The position numbers and the translations under genes are program-made. 64,000 nucleotides of DNA, taken from positions 1-64,000 of the forward strand of contig CAYXMM010000006.1 of NCBI GenBank assembly GCA_964465945.1. The letters are read 5' to 3'. This stretch comes from JAJRPT01 sp964465945 (GTDB lineage: Bacteria > Bacteroidota > Ignavibacteria > Kapaibacteriales > UBA2268). The notes under the pieces were generated by a model that worked only from the letters and a program-made list of their open reading frames with translations, was not told where the DNA came from and did no database searches. The number at the start of each line of letters is the position of its first letter. The stretch's first letter is position 1. Positions 18,280 to 28,027 of this stretch are shown piece after piece.

Positions 18280-19590
18280 TTATTGATTTTTATTATAATC
18301 TCTTTTGTTCCATAATCTAGATAATTTTTCTTTTATTTTGATTTCTTTTCCTATCTCTTTTGGAAAATAATATTGCTTTGAGAATTCTTTTGGGAAATAA
18401 TTTTCTTCAACAAAAGCATTTTCATAATCATGTGGATATTTATAGTCTCTTCCGTAGGATTCTTCTTTCATTAGATTTGTCGGCGCATTTCTTAGATGTA
18501 GTGGAACTGATGAATTTGCTCCTTTCTCTATGTCTCTTATTGCATCGTTAATAGCCACATAAGAGGTATTTGATTTCGGTGCAGAAGCGAGGTAAATAAC
18601 TCCTTGTGATAAAATTATTCTTGACTCCGGCATTCCGATTTTATTTACTGCATCAAACACATTATTTGCTAATACTAAAGCAAAGGGGTCAGCATTCCCA
18701 ACGTCTTCGCTCGCAAATATCATCATTCTTCTTGCTATGAATTTTGGGTCTTCGCCAGCAGTCAGCATTTTTGCTAACCAAAATACAGCAGCGTCAGGGT
18801 CTGAACCTCGCATTGATTTTATAAATGCAGATATTGTATCGAAATGATACTCCCCATTCTTGTCGTATTTTAATGTTGAAACTTCTGTGATTCTTTCAAT
18901 GTCTGATTTAGTGATGATTAAATCGCCTTTTCCTTTTGACTTAATTATTGATTCAAGTAAATTAAGTGCTGTTCTTGCGTCACCGCCTGCTATATCTAAT
19001 AATATATCTAAGCTTTTTACGCTAATGTTTCTTGCTTTTAGTTCAATATCTCTTTCAAGTGCAGTTAGAATAATATCTTTTACTTGTTCGTTTGTTAATT
19101 CGTTTAGTTTGAAAACTCTACACCTGCTTAGGAGTGCGGAATTTACTTCAAAAGATGGGTTTTCAGTAGTTGCTCCGATTAAAATTATTTCACCTTTTTC
19201 AACAGAGTGTAATAATGAGTCTTGCTGTGCTTTATTAAATCTATGAATCTCATCTATGAAAAGTAAGGTTTTTTTATTAATTTTTAAATTATACTTTGAT
19301 TTATCTAATACTGTTCTTACTTCTTTTACGCCGGCTGTAACTGCTGATAGCATATTAAAATCTGCATCAATAAACTTTGCAAGCAATATTGCTATTGTAG
19401 TTTTGCCTGTACCTGGAGGACCCCATAAAATTATTGAGGGAAGATAACCTTCACTCAGAAAAGCAGACAATGCACCTTCTTCTCCAATCAAATGCTCTTG
19501 ACCAACTATCTCATTTAGCTCTTTGGGTCTTACTCGTTCGGCTAATGGTTGATTTTTTAATTCTTGTTGTTTTGCTTCAAATAGTTCCAT
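18280..19590 (-). CDS. rarA: Replication-associated recombination protein A (AAA+ ATPase)
   Basis: RarA/MgsA acts at stalled replication forks and interacts with SSB. The 436-residue product matches the family length. It has the start PLAERVRPKELNEIVGQEHL, Walker A GPPGTGKTT, Walker B LLFIDEIHRFNKAQQD, sensor 1 IGATTENPSFEVNSALLSRC, and the C-terminal MRGSDPDAAVFWLAKML and YKYPHDYENAFV blocks typical of RarA rather than RuvB or DnaX. It is divergent from the secreted EEP-fold gene, with 41 bases between starts. Confidence 0.96.
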   Translation of the reverse strand: MELFEAKQQELKNQPLAERVRPKELNEIVGQEHLIGEEGALSAFLSEGYLPSIILWGPPGTGKTTIAILLAKFIDADFNMLSAVTAGVKEVRTVLDKSKYNLKINKKTLLFIDEIHRFNKAQQDSLLHSVEKGEIILIGATTENPSFEVNSALLSRCRVFKLNELTNEQVKDIILTALERDIELKARNISVKSLDILLDIAGGDARTALNLLESIIKSKGKGDLIITKSDIERITEVSTLKYDKNGEYHFDTISAFIKSMRGSDPDAAVFWLAKMLTAGEDPKFIARRMMIFASEDVGNADPFALVLANNVFDAVNKIGMPESRIILSQGVIYLASAPKSNTSYVAINDAIRDIEKGANSSVPLHLRNAPTNLMKEESYGRDYKYPHDYENAFVEENYFPKEFSKQYYFPKEIGKEIKIKEKLSRLWNKRDYNKNQ

Positions 19591-19631
19591 TTCGTATTTT
19601 AGTATTTTGTTAAACCTATTATATCAAAATT

Positions 19632-20483
19632 ATGAAATTATTGATTTTATATGCTATTTTTTGTGGTTTATTTTTTATTTCAACCGCTAAAGAACTAATT
19701 GATGAAGATGAGAATAGTTTAGTAATTGGTACTTTTAATATTCAGTGGCTTGGTGATGGATTTGACGATAAAGTCGACAGAACAAATAAAGACTTTATGA
19801 ATCTTGCTTTTCTTATCGAGAATACTGGTGCTGAAATTTTTGCTTTGCAAGAAGTTGAAAATTGGAAAGCAATTGAATCTCTTATCTCGTTTTTACCTGG
19901 TTGGAGTTATATTTTTTTGAATAATTCAACTTTACAAAATCAAGTATTTATTTATAAGAATTATATAAAAGTCCCAGAACAAAAACTTTTTTCAGAATTA
20001 GAAGTTGAAAAAGGTAGAACAAGAAAAGGTAGTCTTATTAAAATTAATTATGGGAACGAAGATATTTTCATTCTTAATATTCATTTAAAATCTACTTCAA
20101 GATATGATAATACACCTGAAAAAAAAGAGAAATCTTTTCAACTTCGAAATAAGCAAGCTCGCACTATTAACAAACTCGCTAAGGAAATAAATAAATTAAA
20201 ATCTAATTTAATTGTGCTTGGTGATTTTAATGATAACCCTACGAGAAAGAATTCTCAAATAAAATCATTAGAAAATAACTTATACTTTCCAACGAAAAAA
20301 CTTAAAAGTTGCAAAGCATTTTATTTCGATTGTATTGACCATATTGCAATAAATAAATATTTAAAAGACAATTTGGAACCATATTCTCAAATAATGATCG
20401 ACACTAAAGTATTTTTTAAGGAGAAAGATTTAAAAAAAATATCAGATCATTGCCCAGTTTTAATAAAATTAAATTTTAATTGA
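19632..20483 (+). CDS. Secreted endonuclease/exonuclease/phosphatase family protein
   Basis: The 283-residue protein has a signal peptide (about residues 1-18) and a complete EEP (DNase I-like) fold: GTFNIQWLG, ALQEVENW (metal-binding Glu), LNIHLKS (His), VLGDFNDNP (Asp/Asn) and KISDHCPVLIKL (the final SDH). All catalytic positions are present, so it should be an active phosphodiesterase, most likely an exported nuclease; a phosphatase or sphingomyelinase-like activity cannot be excluded. The last 8 bases overlap the converging FAD-oxidoreductase gene. Confidence 0.87.
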   Translation: MKLLILYAIFCGLFFISTAKELIDEDENSLVIGTFNIQWLGDGFDDKVDRTNKDFMNLAFLIENTGAEIFALQEVENWKAIESLISFLPGWSYIFLNNSTLQNQVFIYKNYIKVPEQKLFSELEVEKGRTRKGSLIKINYGNEDIFILNIHLKSTSRYDNTPEKKEKSFQLRNKQARTINKLAKEINKLKSNLIVLGDFNDNPTRKNSQIKSLENNLYFPTKKLKSCKAFYFDCIDHIAINKYLKDNLEPYSQIMIDTKVFFKEKDLKKISDHCPVLIKLNFN

Positions 20484-21498
20484 TAAATCTGTTATAATTT
20501 AATTCATTTGGAATTTCTACATTCTTAATAATATTATCAAGTAATATTTGAGATGAATATGGTGCAAGCATTACTGCTTTTGCGCCCATACCATTTAGAA
20601 TATATATATTTTCATCGAGTGATGAATTGCCTAAAATCGGGCGTCTATCGATTGATGAAGGTCGTATTCCTGCTTTTTGACAAACAACTTCAAAATCTAC
20701 ATTTAGGAATTTTTTTAAATTTTCTATTAATATATCTTTTTGCTTTTCAGTTGGCTTATTATCTTCAAAGTCCCATTCAAATGTTGCGCCTATTGTGTAA
20801 ATATTATTACCTTGAGGAAATAAGAATAAGTTTTTGCTAATTATATAGTCTATATTAAAATTATTAATTTTAATGTCTAAAATTTCACCCTTTGCTAATT
20901 TTAATTGGATTTCAGGAAAATTTGGATTTTTTATTGCTTTATAACCTTCTGCAAAAAGGATAATATTATTGTTGTTTTTTATTGTATTTATATCTGAATA
21001 ATTTATTTTTTTATTTTTATATTTATTTAGTTTTTTAAAATAATTAGTACTTTCATTTATAAATATGTTTGTATTAATATAACCAGAGTTTAATACGCGA
21101 GCATAGCCAGCGTTTTCTTTTAAAAATTCGTTATTATTTAGATAATATATATGGCTATCCATAAATTGACTATATTCATTTGCTTTTTTCTTCCATAAAT
21201 TAACTTCATCATCATTTACTAATATTTTATAAATATCTATTTTTTGATGGAAATTAATATTTAATTCTTTTTCTATTTTGCTATAAAATAAATCTAAATA
21301 ATTAATTAGTTTTTCTGCTTCCCAAGATAGAGTAAATCTTTTAAACACAATCGGGTTATAAACTCCCCCAGCAACTCTTGAAGAGGTATATTCAAGACCT
21401 TCATCATATATCTCAAAATCTATATTTTTAAAATATAAATGCCATGCAAATATATTCCCTACTAATCCGCCACCAATTATAATTATTTTTTTTTTCAT
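20476..21498 (-). CDS. FAD-dependent oxidoreductase (DAO family)
   Basis: The 340-residue protein starts with a dinucleotide-binding motif IIIIGGGLVGNIFAWHLYF. Its C-terminus, GIRPSSIDRRPILGNSS followed by NGMGAKAVMLAPYSSQ, is the FAD-contact region of the D-amino-acid oxidase/glycine oxidase family. It probably oxidises an amine or amino acid; the substrate cannot be told. It is the last gene of the minus-strand run that starts near ribH, 24 bases after the FemAB-like gene. Confidence 0.82.
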   Translation of the reverse strand: MKKKIIIIGGGLVGNIFAWHLYFKNIDFEIYDEGLEYTSSRVAGGVYNPIVFKRFTLSWEAEKLINYLDLFYSKIEKELNINFHQKIDIYKILVNDDEVNLWKKKANEYSQFMDSHIYYLNNNEFLKENAGYARVLNSGYINTNIFINESTNYFKKLNKYKNKKINYSDINTIKNNNNIILFAEGYKAIKNPNFPEIQLKLAKGEILDIKINNFNIDYIISKNLFLFPQGNNIYTIGATFEWDFEDNKPTEKQKDILIENLKKFLNVDFEVVCQKAGIRPSSIDRRPILGNSSLDENIYILNGMGAKAVMLAPYSSQILLDNIIKNVEIPNELNYNRFIN

Positions 21499-21522
21499 TT
21501 AATTTTAATTAAAATATATTTA

Positions 21523-22536
21523 TTAGTATAATATTTCTTTCTGCCAATATGTTCTAATGACTCCAATACCATTAAAACTTTCTTTAAAGGAAAGTAAAGA
21601 TTCGTTTATATATTTCCCAGAGTTTTCAGTAGAAATTCCATAATTTAGATATTTATAAGACATTTCAGATAAGTATTTTTTTAGCATAAATAAACAAAAA
21701 TGTATTGGTTTATATTCGATATAATTGTAATCTAAAGCAGAGTAAAATATATGCCAACCAATCGAATTAATATTAAAAATTAAAAATCCACCTAATATCT
21801 TTCCGTTTAATTCTGCAACTACTATTTTAACTCTTTCGGGATATAAACTAAACAATTTAATTATTTCTTCTAAGGAATGAACTGGTTTTGTATTGTATTT
21901 TTTTAAATTATTTTCTAAAATATTATAATAAGTTGAAATTTCATTTTTATTATTAATTATTTTAAAATTTAATTTATGTGAAATTGCTTTTTTAATGTTC
22001 TGTCTTGCTTTTGTATTTGTATTATTATTATAATAATTGATATATTGAGATTGAGTTAAATATTTAATTTGAGACAAATCGTAACAGGTTGCTAACTCTT
22101 CTGCTTCGCGTATGTATCCTCTATTTATTAGAACAAATTCTATTTGATCGAGAGGATTTTTTAAAAATATTCGAGGTGAGTGTCTAAACTCAATAAAATT
22201 AATACTATAATTTTTGCAATATGCTTCTAATTTTTCAAATAAGGAATTAATAAAGTTATAAGCTAAATTTTCTTTAATTACTAAACCGCCATAAGATGTG
22301 CCAGGGTGGGATTTTAATATTTTAATATTCTCTTTTTGAATAATAGCGGCGGGAAAAACAGCAACTAAATTCTCACCTTTAAAAAATAACAAACTGCAAT
22401 CATCAAACCGACTTTCTGGGTGATAAGATATGAACTTTCTTTCATGAAAAATAGTTCCGTTAATTGAATTTTCTACGAAATTCTCATATAAATCAAAATG
22501 CTTATTTTTATATTTTACTATCGTTATATCTTGCAT
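21523..22536 (-). CDS. FemAB-like GNAT acyltransferase
   Basis: The 337-residue protein is of the FemAB/GNAT-6 type: an N-terminal block SRFDDCSLLFFKGENLVAVFP, a middle ARQNIKKAISHKLNFKI segment and a C-terminal KIVVAELNGKILGGFLIF with HIFYSALD, typical of double-GNAT enzymes. Relatives transfer amino acids to peptidoglycan precursors or modify surface polysaccharides; the role here is not determined. Its ATG overlaps the stop of the upstream oxidoreductase (TAATG), so the two are probably translated together and may act in one modification pathway. Confidence 0.75.
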   Translation of the reverse strand: MQDITIVKYKNKHFDLYENFVENSINGTIFHERKFISYHPESRFDDCSLLFFKGENLVAVFPAAIIQKENIKILKSHPGTSYGGLVIKENLAYNFINSLFEKLEAYCKNYSINFIEFRHSPRIFLKNPLDQIEFVLINRGYIREAEELATCYDLSQIKYLTQSQYINYYNNNTNTKARQNIKKAISHKLNFKIINNKNEISTYYNILENNLKKYNTKPVHSLEEIIKLFSLYPERVKIVVAELNGKILGGFLIFNINSIGWHIFYSALDYNYIEYKPIHFCLFMLKKYLSEMSYKYLNYGISTENSGKYINESLLSFKESFNGIGVIRTYWQKEILY

Positions 22537-23546
22537 TATAGCTCAACTAGTTGTCCGTTATTTCGCATAGATTCGTTAGCTGCTTCTAAAATTCTCACAA
22601 CTCTATATCCCATTTCTCCGCTAGTAATTGTTTTTTTGTTTTCTTTTATGCTTTTATAAAAATGTTCGACTTCTTCGATTAGGGCTTCGTTGTTTGAAAT
22701 TGCAGGTGAAACCATGTCCCCAATTCGGTATTGAATTAGAGATTCATAAATATCTTCTTTCTTTTCAATTTTTACGCCTGTATCATAAATTTTAATTTTT
22801 TCAGCGTTTTCCATATCATCGAAAACTAACATTTTTTCACTACCACCAAAAATAATTTTTCTAATTTTTACTGGTGATAACCAATTTACATGGATATGAG
22901 CCAAAGAGCCATCATCAAAATTTATTGTTAAATAGGCAATATTTTCAATGTCTTTATTAGTATATTTCATTACCGCAGAGCCAGTAGCATTAACACTAAT
23001 TGCTTTTTTATTAAGACAATATTCAATTATTGACAAATCATGAGGAGCTAAATCCCAAATTACATTTACATCGTGTTGGAATAAACCTAAATTTATTCTC
23101 ACACTATCAAAATAAAGTATATTACCTAATGTTCCTTTTTCTATAATATCTTTTATTTTTTTAATACTTGGCGTGTAAATAAAAGTATGGTCAACGTTTA
23201 GAATTAATTTATTTTTGTTTGCTAATTCTACAAGTTCTTTAGCTTGATAAGAGTTTGAAGTGAGTGGTTTCTCGACCCATGTGTGCTTTCCAGAAAGCAA
23301 GCTTTTTTTAGCTAAATCATAATGTGAAAACACAGGCGTGGCAATCGAAACTGCATCTATACTTTTATCATTAAAAATATCGTCTGGGTTTGATGTAGTT
23401 TTTATATTAGGATAATTTTTTTTTACTTTGTTTAATTGATTTTCATCTATATCACAAGCAACAACTAAATTCCACAATTCTGAATTATTAAAATTCCTTA
23501 GAATATGATTTCCCCAATAACCGCATCCAATAACTGCAATATTCAT
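22536..23546 (-). CDS. Gfo/Idh/MocA family oxidoreductase
   Basis: The 336-residue protein has the N-terminal Rossmann motif IAVIGCGYWGNHILRNF and the family signature WVEKPLTSNSYQAKELV, which includes the conserved EKP lysine. The second domain has DLAPHDLSIIEYCL. These enzymes are NAD(P)-dependent sugar or cyclitol dehydrogenases, and similar sequences often act in nucleotide-sugar synthesis for surface polysaccharides. Coupling to a FemAB-like gene fits a cell-envelope role, but this is inference. Confidence 0.9.
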   Translation of the reverse strand: MNIAVIGCGYWGNHILRNFNNSELWNLVVACDIDENQLNKVKKNYPNIKTTSNPDDIFNDKSIDAVSIATPVFSHYDLAKKSLLSGKHTWVEKPLTSNSYQAKELVELANKNKLILNVDHTFIYTPSIKKIKDIIEKGTLGNILYFDSVRINLGLFQHDVNVIWDLAPHDLSIIEYCLNKKAISVNATGSAVMKYTNKDIENIAYLTINFDDGSLAHIHVNWLSPVKIRKIIFGGSEKMLVFDDMENAEKIKIYDTGVKIEKKEDIYESLIQYRIGDMVSPAISNNEALIEEVEHFYKSIKENKKTITSGEMGYRVVRILEAANESMRNNGQLVEL

Positions 23547-23601
23547 GTTTAACTTATATCAATTTGTAATAAAAAGAGTAAAAAATATCAATTTACCTCA
23601 A

Positions 23602-24465
23602 TTATGTTGGGTTGTTTAATTTACTTTCAGCAATTTTTAAATTCCCTTTGAATGTAACATTGTTTGGATCTAATTGAATAGCCATATTAAAATGGTTAAC
23701 AGCATCTTGAAATTTATTTAGGGAAATTTCAATATTTGCTAAATTATTGAAGAAGTGAGGGTTATTTTGAACGTATTTTATTGCTTTAGTATAATAAAAA
23801 TATGCTCCATCATAATTGTTTGTTCTTGCAAAATTATTAGCTATATTAAAGCATAAATTACCAATATGGTTTTTTATTTTTTCATTATTTGGTTCAACTT
23901 GAACGATTCTTTCAAAGTAAAATAAAGCCGAATCAATTTGATTTTTTTGAGCAAAAATGTTAGCGTAATGGCTCAAAAAATTGACATTATTCGGAGCAAA
24001 AGAGTAATTTTCTCTCATAACTTGCAATGCTTCATCAAACTGCTTTTGTTGCATCATAATTTGAGTTTTATTCATTATAGCATTAGTTAAAAAATCTCTT
24101 GCTTGAAACTCGATTTGATTTACAAGTCCACCTTTACCTTTATCTATTGCTTCTTGTAATTCTTTAATTGCTAAATCCCATTGACCAATTTGAATATAAT
24201 AATACCCAACAAACATTCTTAGTTTAGCATGAAATGGGTATTTCTCTTTTAATTCTAAAAGCCATTTTCCACCTCTATCTAAATAATCTTTTTTCTTTGC
24301 TTGGTCTTGAGTAGTCCTTGCGCTATCTAAGATTGAAACCGCTGCATACCAATCGTCTTGATAGACAAAATCTCTGTCTGTCCAAGAGATTAAAAATAAT
24401 ATTGCTATTATTGAAATGGGTAAAAATGTTAATATGTAATCTTTTGTTGTGTATTCTTTATTCAT
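23602..24465 (-). CDS. TPR repeat protein with one N-terminal membrane anchor
   Basis: The 287-residue protein has one transmembrane segment (about residues 11-27) and then at least four tetratricopeptide-like units: QIGQWDLAIKELQEAI, QKQFDEALQVMRENYSF, QIDSALFYFERIVQVEP and KFQDAVNHFNMAIQLDPNN. It should be an inner-membrane protein with a periplasmic TPR scaffold. It starts 2 bases after the stop of the propeller protein, which suggests a shared function. Confidence 0.85.
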   Translation of the reverse strand: MNKEYTTKDYILTFLPISIIAILFLISWTDRDFVYQDDWYAAVSILDSARTTQDQAKKKDYLDRGGKWLLELKEKYPFHAKLRMFVGYYYIQIGQWDLAIKELQEAIDKGKGGLVNQIEFQARDFLTNAIMNKTQIMMQQKQFDEALQVMRENYSFAPNNVNFLSHYANIFAQKNQIDSALFYFERIVQVEPNNEKIKNHIGNLCFNIANNFARTNNYDGAYFYYTKAIKYVQNNPHFFNNLANIEISLNKFQDAVNHFNMAIQLDPNNVTFKGNLKIAESKLNNPT

Positions 24466-24467
24466 AA

Positions 24468-26759
24468 TTATTTATTATTAATTATAGCAATTTTCTGAAC
24501 TGATTGAATATTTTCAATTCCAGAAGATGCTAAAATAAGATAAACTCCTGATTTTACAAAATTCCCACTTCCATCTTTTCCATCCCAAAATATCTTATCC
24601 CCTATCGCATCTATTTGCTTAATTAAAAAACCATTTGGTGTAATAATTCTAATATCAGATTTCCCTGCAAGTCCTTCAATAGTTAATAGACTACCTTGTT
24701 CGGGTTTAAAAGGTTGAGGATAGCAGGTTATATCATACTCTGGACTTGGTTTAACGGAAATTGAGTTTGCTTTGTATAGCCCCAGGATAGTAGCAATATA
24801 AACTTCGCCTGTTCTCTCATTAATTGTTACATTTTTTACATCATCAGTAGGTAAAGCGGAATTGCTTGAATTAATAAATGCAACTTGCTTTGTTGCATCA
24901 GCATTATAAACGTATAAGCCTTTTGAGGTTGAAATCCATTTGTAATTCAAGGCATCAACATAAATATGGTTAACAGCAAAATCTTGAAAAACACTTGGTC
25001 TAACTGCAATTAATGAGTTTGGGTTATCATCATAAGTTGCGGCACTTGGATTAAGAAAATAAGTAATGCCTGTAGGGGTACCAGCCCAAATCCACCCATT
25101 TTTATCTAAAACTAAGCTTGTGATTGTGTTATTAGCTAATTCGCTAACATTGTCAGTCTTTAAATTCATACAAATATCGTCACTTTTATCTGCCAAAGTT
25201 CCATTCTCATTATATAAAACTATACCTTCTCTTTCGTTTGATTGGTCTGCTCCTACCCATTTAGTTCCACTATTGTCAATTGCTAAGTGCATAAACCCCC
25301 GTTTTTTTACGCCAATGCAATTATTGAAAGCGTAAAACTTGCCATTATCTTCTGCAACTAAAAAAGGTCCCGGATAAAAGTCAGCCCAATTCACTGTCCA
25401 AGCCACGCCATTTCTATCAAATTGTGTTTCAGCTGCTTCAAAAAATGATGGTGGTTTGGTTGGGTCAACTCCTACAAATCCAGAGTTTGACTCGTTATAT
25501 ATTAAATAATCATAAACTCCATTATTATTTTTCATAACTAGTTGCCCATCTTGTCCTCTGTATCCAAGATAAATGTCATCATTCTGATTAATTGATATAC
25601 TTTTGTAAGCATTGATTGGTATATTTTTACCTTCATTATTCTTGATGAATGAGTTCAAGTATGTCCATTCCTCACCATCATATTTCATAAAACCTCTTAC
25701 ACCAGTGGTAGCCCATAAGTTCCCTTTACTATCGACTTCCATATCATATATAGCATTTGAGTAACTTGTCTTGGGAGTATATTTTCTATTTACTTTAAAA
25801 TTTAAAATATCAATTAAACCTTCAAATTCAGAAAGTAAAAAAATAGCATCATTTACTACAAAAACTCTATTATGAATTGAACCTGTTATAGTATCGTTAC
25901 CAAAATATGAAAATGATTTTGTATTACTAATATTTCTAAAAACAAATTGATCATCAACATATAAATCTAAATCATATTGAAAAAAGCCGTTAACATCATA
26001 GTCAAATTGCTTTATAACTTGATATGTGCTATCAACTTTTTTGATTAATTGCTTCCCACTTGTAAAATATAGTTCATTTTTATATAAATATACGTCGCTT
26101 ATGTTATTTGTTGGGAGTCCATTATCTTTATTTATGCTTTTCCAATTTTTTGGGTCGCTTAAATTATCTTTTATACTTATATACTGAACTCCATTTTGTT
26201 CAGTGGCTATATAAAGAGTGTCATTTCCAAAATATTGAATTTTATTTACGCTTACTAATCTATAACTATCGCCGAAGGTTTGTTCGAAAGTATCGCCATT
26301 TTTATTTGGAAAAAATTCTACTAAACCAAATGCACCACCGATATAGCATTTGCCATCGATGTTTATTATATCTTTAATTTCTTTGTTTATAAAGTTTGCG
26401 TTTGCAATATCATAGACATTTAATATTTTTCCATTATCAAAAATCAAGTCGATATTACCTTTGTTATTTCCCGCAATGATTATATTTTTATCCCAAACAA
26501 CTGTGATAGCACTATAATCAACTGATGATAGACCCTTAGTGTTATCGTAAAGCGTAAATGTTTGGAGGTTCCTATTATAATTGAAGTTTAATTTAGCAAT
26601 TCCACCTGAGGTAGCACACCAAATATTATAGTTAGTGTCTATTGTGGCATCTCTAAAAGAGCGATGAGATGTTAGTGCTTGCCAGTTATATAATCTGAAT
26701 TCTTGCGACTGCAAGAATAATGAAAAGAAAAAGAAAAGGAAAGTTAGTAATTTTAGCAT
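24468..26759 (-). CDS. Two-component-regulator-propeller protein, PorZ-like
   Basis: About 763 residues from the ATG at 26759; a TTG start at 26768 would add three residues. A signal peptide (LLTFLFFFFSLFLQSQ) is followed by beta-propeller repeats of the Reg_prop type (NIWCATSGGIAKLN, NLWATTGVRGFMKYDG, WIWAGTPTGITYFL, YKWISTSKGLYVYN). The C-terminal domain has DIRIITPNGFLIKQI and FWDGKDGSGNFVKSGVYLI, a FlgD/T9SS-like Ig fold. Length, signal peptide and architecture match PorZ, the surface T9SS attachment-complex protein. No inner-membrane kinase or DNA-binding part is present, so it is not a hybrid sensor. Confidence 0.72.
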   Translation of the reverse strand: MLKLLTFLFFFFSLFLQSQEFRLYNWQALTSHRSFRDATIDTNYNIWCATSGGIAKLNFNYNRNLQTFTLYDNTKGLSSVDYSAITVVWDKNIIIAGNNKGNIDLIFDNGKILNVYDIANANFINKEIKDIINIDGKCYIGGAFGLVEFFPNKNGDTFEQTFGDSYRLVSVNKIQYFGNDTLYIATEQNGVQYISIKDNLSDPKNWKSINKDNGLPTNNISDVYLYKNELYFTSGKQLIKKVDSTYQVIKQFDYDVNGFFQYDLDLYVDDQFVFRNISNTKSFSYFGNDTITGSIHNRVFVVNDAIFLLSEFEGLIDILNFKVNRKYTPKTSYSNAIYDMEVDSKGNLWATTGVRGFMKYDGEEWTYLNSFIKNNEGKNIPINAYKSISINQNDDIYLGYRGQDGQLVMKNNNGVYDYLIYNESNSGFVGVDPTKPPSFFEAAETQFDRNGVAWTVNWADFYPGPFLVAEDNGKFYAFNNCIGVKKRGFMHLAIDNSGTKWVGADQSNEREGIVLYNENGTLADKSDDICMNLKTDNVSELANNTITSLVLDKNGWIWAGTPTGITYFLNPSAATYDDNPNSLIAVRPSVFQDFAVNHIYVDALNYKWISTSKGLYVYNADATKQVAFINSSNSALPTDDVKNVTINERTGEVYIATILGLYKANSISVKPSPEYDITCYPQPFKPEQGSLLTIEGLAGKSDIRIITPNGFLIKQIDAIGDKIFWDGKDGSGNFVKSGVYLILASSGIENIQSVQKIAIINNK

Positions 26760-26814
26760 TTTTATCAATATTAATTCATATAAAATTACTTACGTATATC
26801 ATTAAATTTAGTTT

Positions 26815-27276
26815 TTAAATATTGGCAACTAAATCACACATTTCTAAACAAGTCATTGCCGCCTCATAACCTTTGTTTCCAGCTTTTGTTCCGGCTCTTT
26901 CTATTGCTTGCTCGATTGTATCAGTAGTTAATACTCCAAAAGCAACTGGAACGCCGTAACTAATCGATAAACTTGCAACACCTTTTGTTACTTCAGAAGC
27001 AACAAAGTCAAAATGAGGAGTAGCACCACGAATCACAGCACCAAGAGCAATAACTCCATCATATTTTTTGCTTTCTATTGCTTTTTTCACAACTAATGGA
27101 ATTTCAAAAGAACCAGGACAAACAATATGTGTCAAATTATCTTCTTTTATTCCATGTCTTTTTAAAGCGTCTTCAGCACCAGAAACTAATTTATCAACAA
27201 TAAAATCATTCCATCTAGTTGATATTATTGCAAATTTGAATTTATTATTTGTGAAATTACCTTCAATAACTTTCAT
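26815..27276 (-). CDS. ribH: 6,7-dimethyl-8-ribityllumazine synthase
   Basis: RibH condenses 5-amino-6-ribitylamino-uracil with dihydroxybutanone phosphate in the penultimate step of riboflavin synthesis. The 153-residue protein is complete: FAIISTRWNDFIVDKLVSGA, VCPGSFEIPLVVKK, VIALGAVIRGATPHFDFV (catalytic His) and VAFGVLTTDTIEQAIERAG with GNKGYEAA. Such proteins assemble into pentamers or 60-mers. No other rib gene is nearby. It sits 8 bases after a small secreted-protein gene. Confidence 0.97.
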   Translation of the reverse strand: MKVIEGNFTNNKFKFAIISTRWNDFIVDKLVSGAEDALKRHGIKEDNLTHIVCPGSFEIPLVVKKAIESKKYDGVIALGAVIRGATPHFDFVASEVTKGVASLSISYGVPVAFGVLTTDTIEQAIERAGTKAGNKGYEAAMTCLEMCDLVANI

Positions 27277-27284
27277 TTTATTCT

Positions 27285-27758
27285 CTAATCATCTGTAAAA
27301 TAATATTCGGTTAAGTCATCAAACTTGACATTTGTAATAACCCAACCCGCAGTAGGAGACTTATAAAAAGTAAATATCCATCTCATAGGGAACTTTGTAT
27401 GTAATCCAATATATCTTAAACGTAAAAAAGATTTAGATACTTCCTCTGCACTTACTGGCTCATAACCTTTAATTAAACCATAAATTTCAAAAGCTCTATG
27501 AGTTTGATTCATTAAAGTATTAACTTTATCGCTTTGAGCTACAAGGAAGCTATTTTTCATTAATTCATCATAAGCTGCAGTTACATTGCTATCTAAAAGG
27601 AAATTAAAGAATTTTGATGTTTTAATCTTTAATTCTTGTGGTACTTTTTTGTATGAATCTGATTTCACGCCTGTTGAACTTTGTAGTTCGTCTCCTTGCG
27701 AGTATAACCCATTAGATAAAGTTAAAAAGGTAAGTAAGAAGAATAATATTACTTTCAT
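27285..27758 (-). CDS. Small secreted protein of unknown function
   Basis: The 157-residue protein has a signal peptide (about residues 1-20, ending LYSQG). The mature part looks like a small single alpha/beta domain (LKIKTSKFFNFLLDSNVTAAYDEL, MRWIFTFYKSPTAGWVITNVKFDDLTEYYF in two parts), similar in layout to NTF2-like or DUF-type periplasmic domains. No catalytic motif is visible. It is the first gene of the ribH run and is divergent from the riboswitch-controlled transporter. Confidence 0.68.
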   Translation of the reverse strand: MKVILFFLLTFLTLSNGLYSQGDELQSSTGVKSDSYKKVPQELKIKTSKFFNFLLDSNVTAAYDELMKNSFLVAQSDKVNTLMNQTHRAFEIYGLIKGYEPVSAEEVSKSFLRLRYIGLHTKFPMRWIFTFYKSPTAGWVITNVKFDDLTEYYFTDD

Positions 27759-27897
27759 TTTTTGTCGATTAAGTATAATGCAAATTGCAAAAATAAGGTT
27801 TATATTATTAAAATCAAAGGTTTTATAGAAAAATAAAATATTTCCCGTTTTGTTTGTTTAAAATTTATTTATTTAATTTTGCATATTAATATTTTTA

Positions 27898-28020
27898 ATG
27901 TCGAGATTCATATAAAAATATGAATGCGGGGGAACCAAATTTTGGGGCTAATTCTAATTTATTTAGAAAGAAAACTTCCATTTTCTAGCCCGTCAGCTAA
28001 CCTCGTAGACAAATTGGGAG
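27898..28020 (+). promoter_or_regulatory. c-di-AMP riboswitch (ydaO/yuaA type)
   Basis: The RNA carries the conserved blocks of the ydaO class in order: TCGAG, a hairpin (ATTCATAT/ATATGAAT), GCGGGGGAACCAA, TTTTGGGGCTAAT, a variable hairpin arm, then TAGCCCGTCAGCTAACCTCGTAG and a terminal GGGAG. GGGCTA and TAGCCC can pair, and CGAG can pair with CTCG to close the fold. The final GGGAG (28016-28020) is 7 bases from the ATG and can act as the Shine-Dalgarno sequence. No terminator separates aptamer and gene, so control is probably translational. c-di-AMP normally turns such genes off. Confidence 0.92.
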
Positions 28021-28027
28021 TAAAATT

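Noticed and set aside
24468..26759. Hybrid two-component sensor protein
   Set aside because: Propeller repeats are present, but there is no transmembrane helix, kinase or DNA-binding domain after them.
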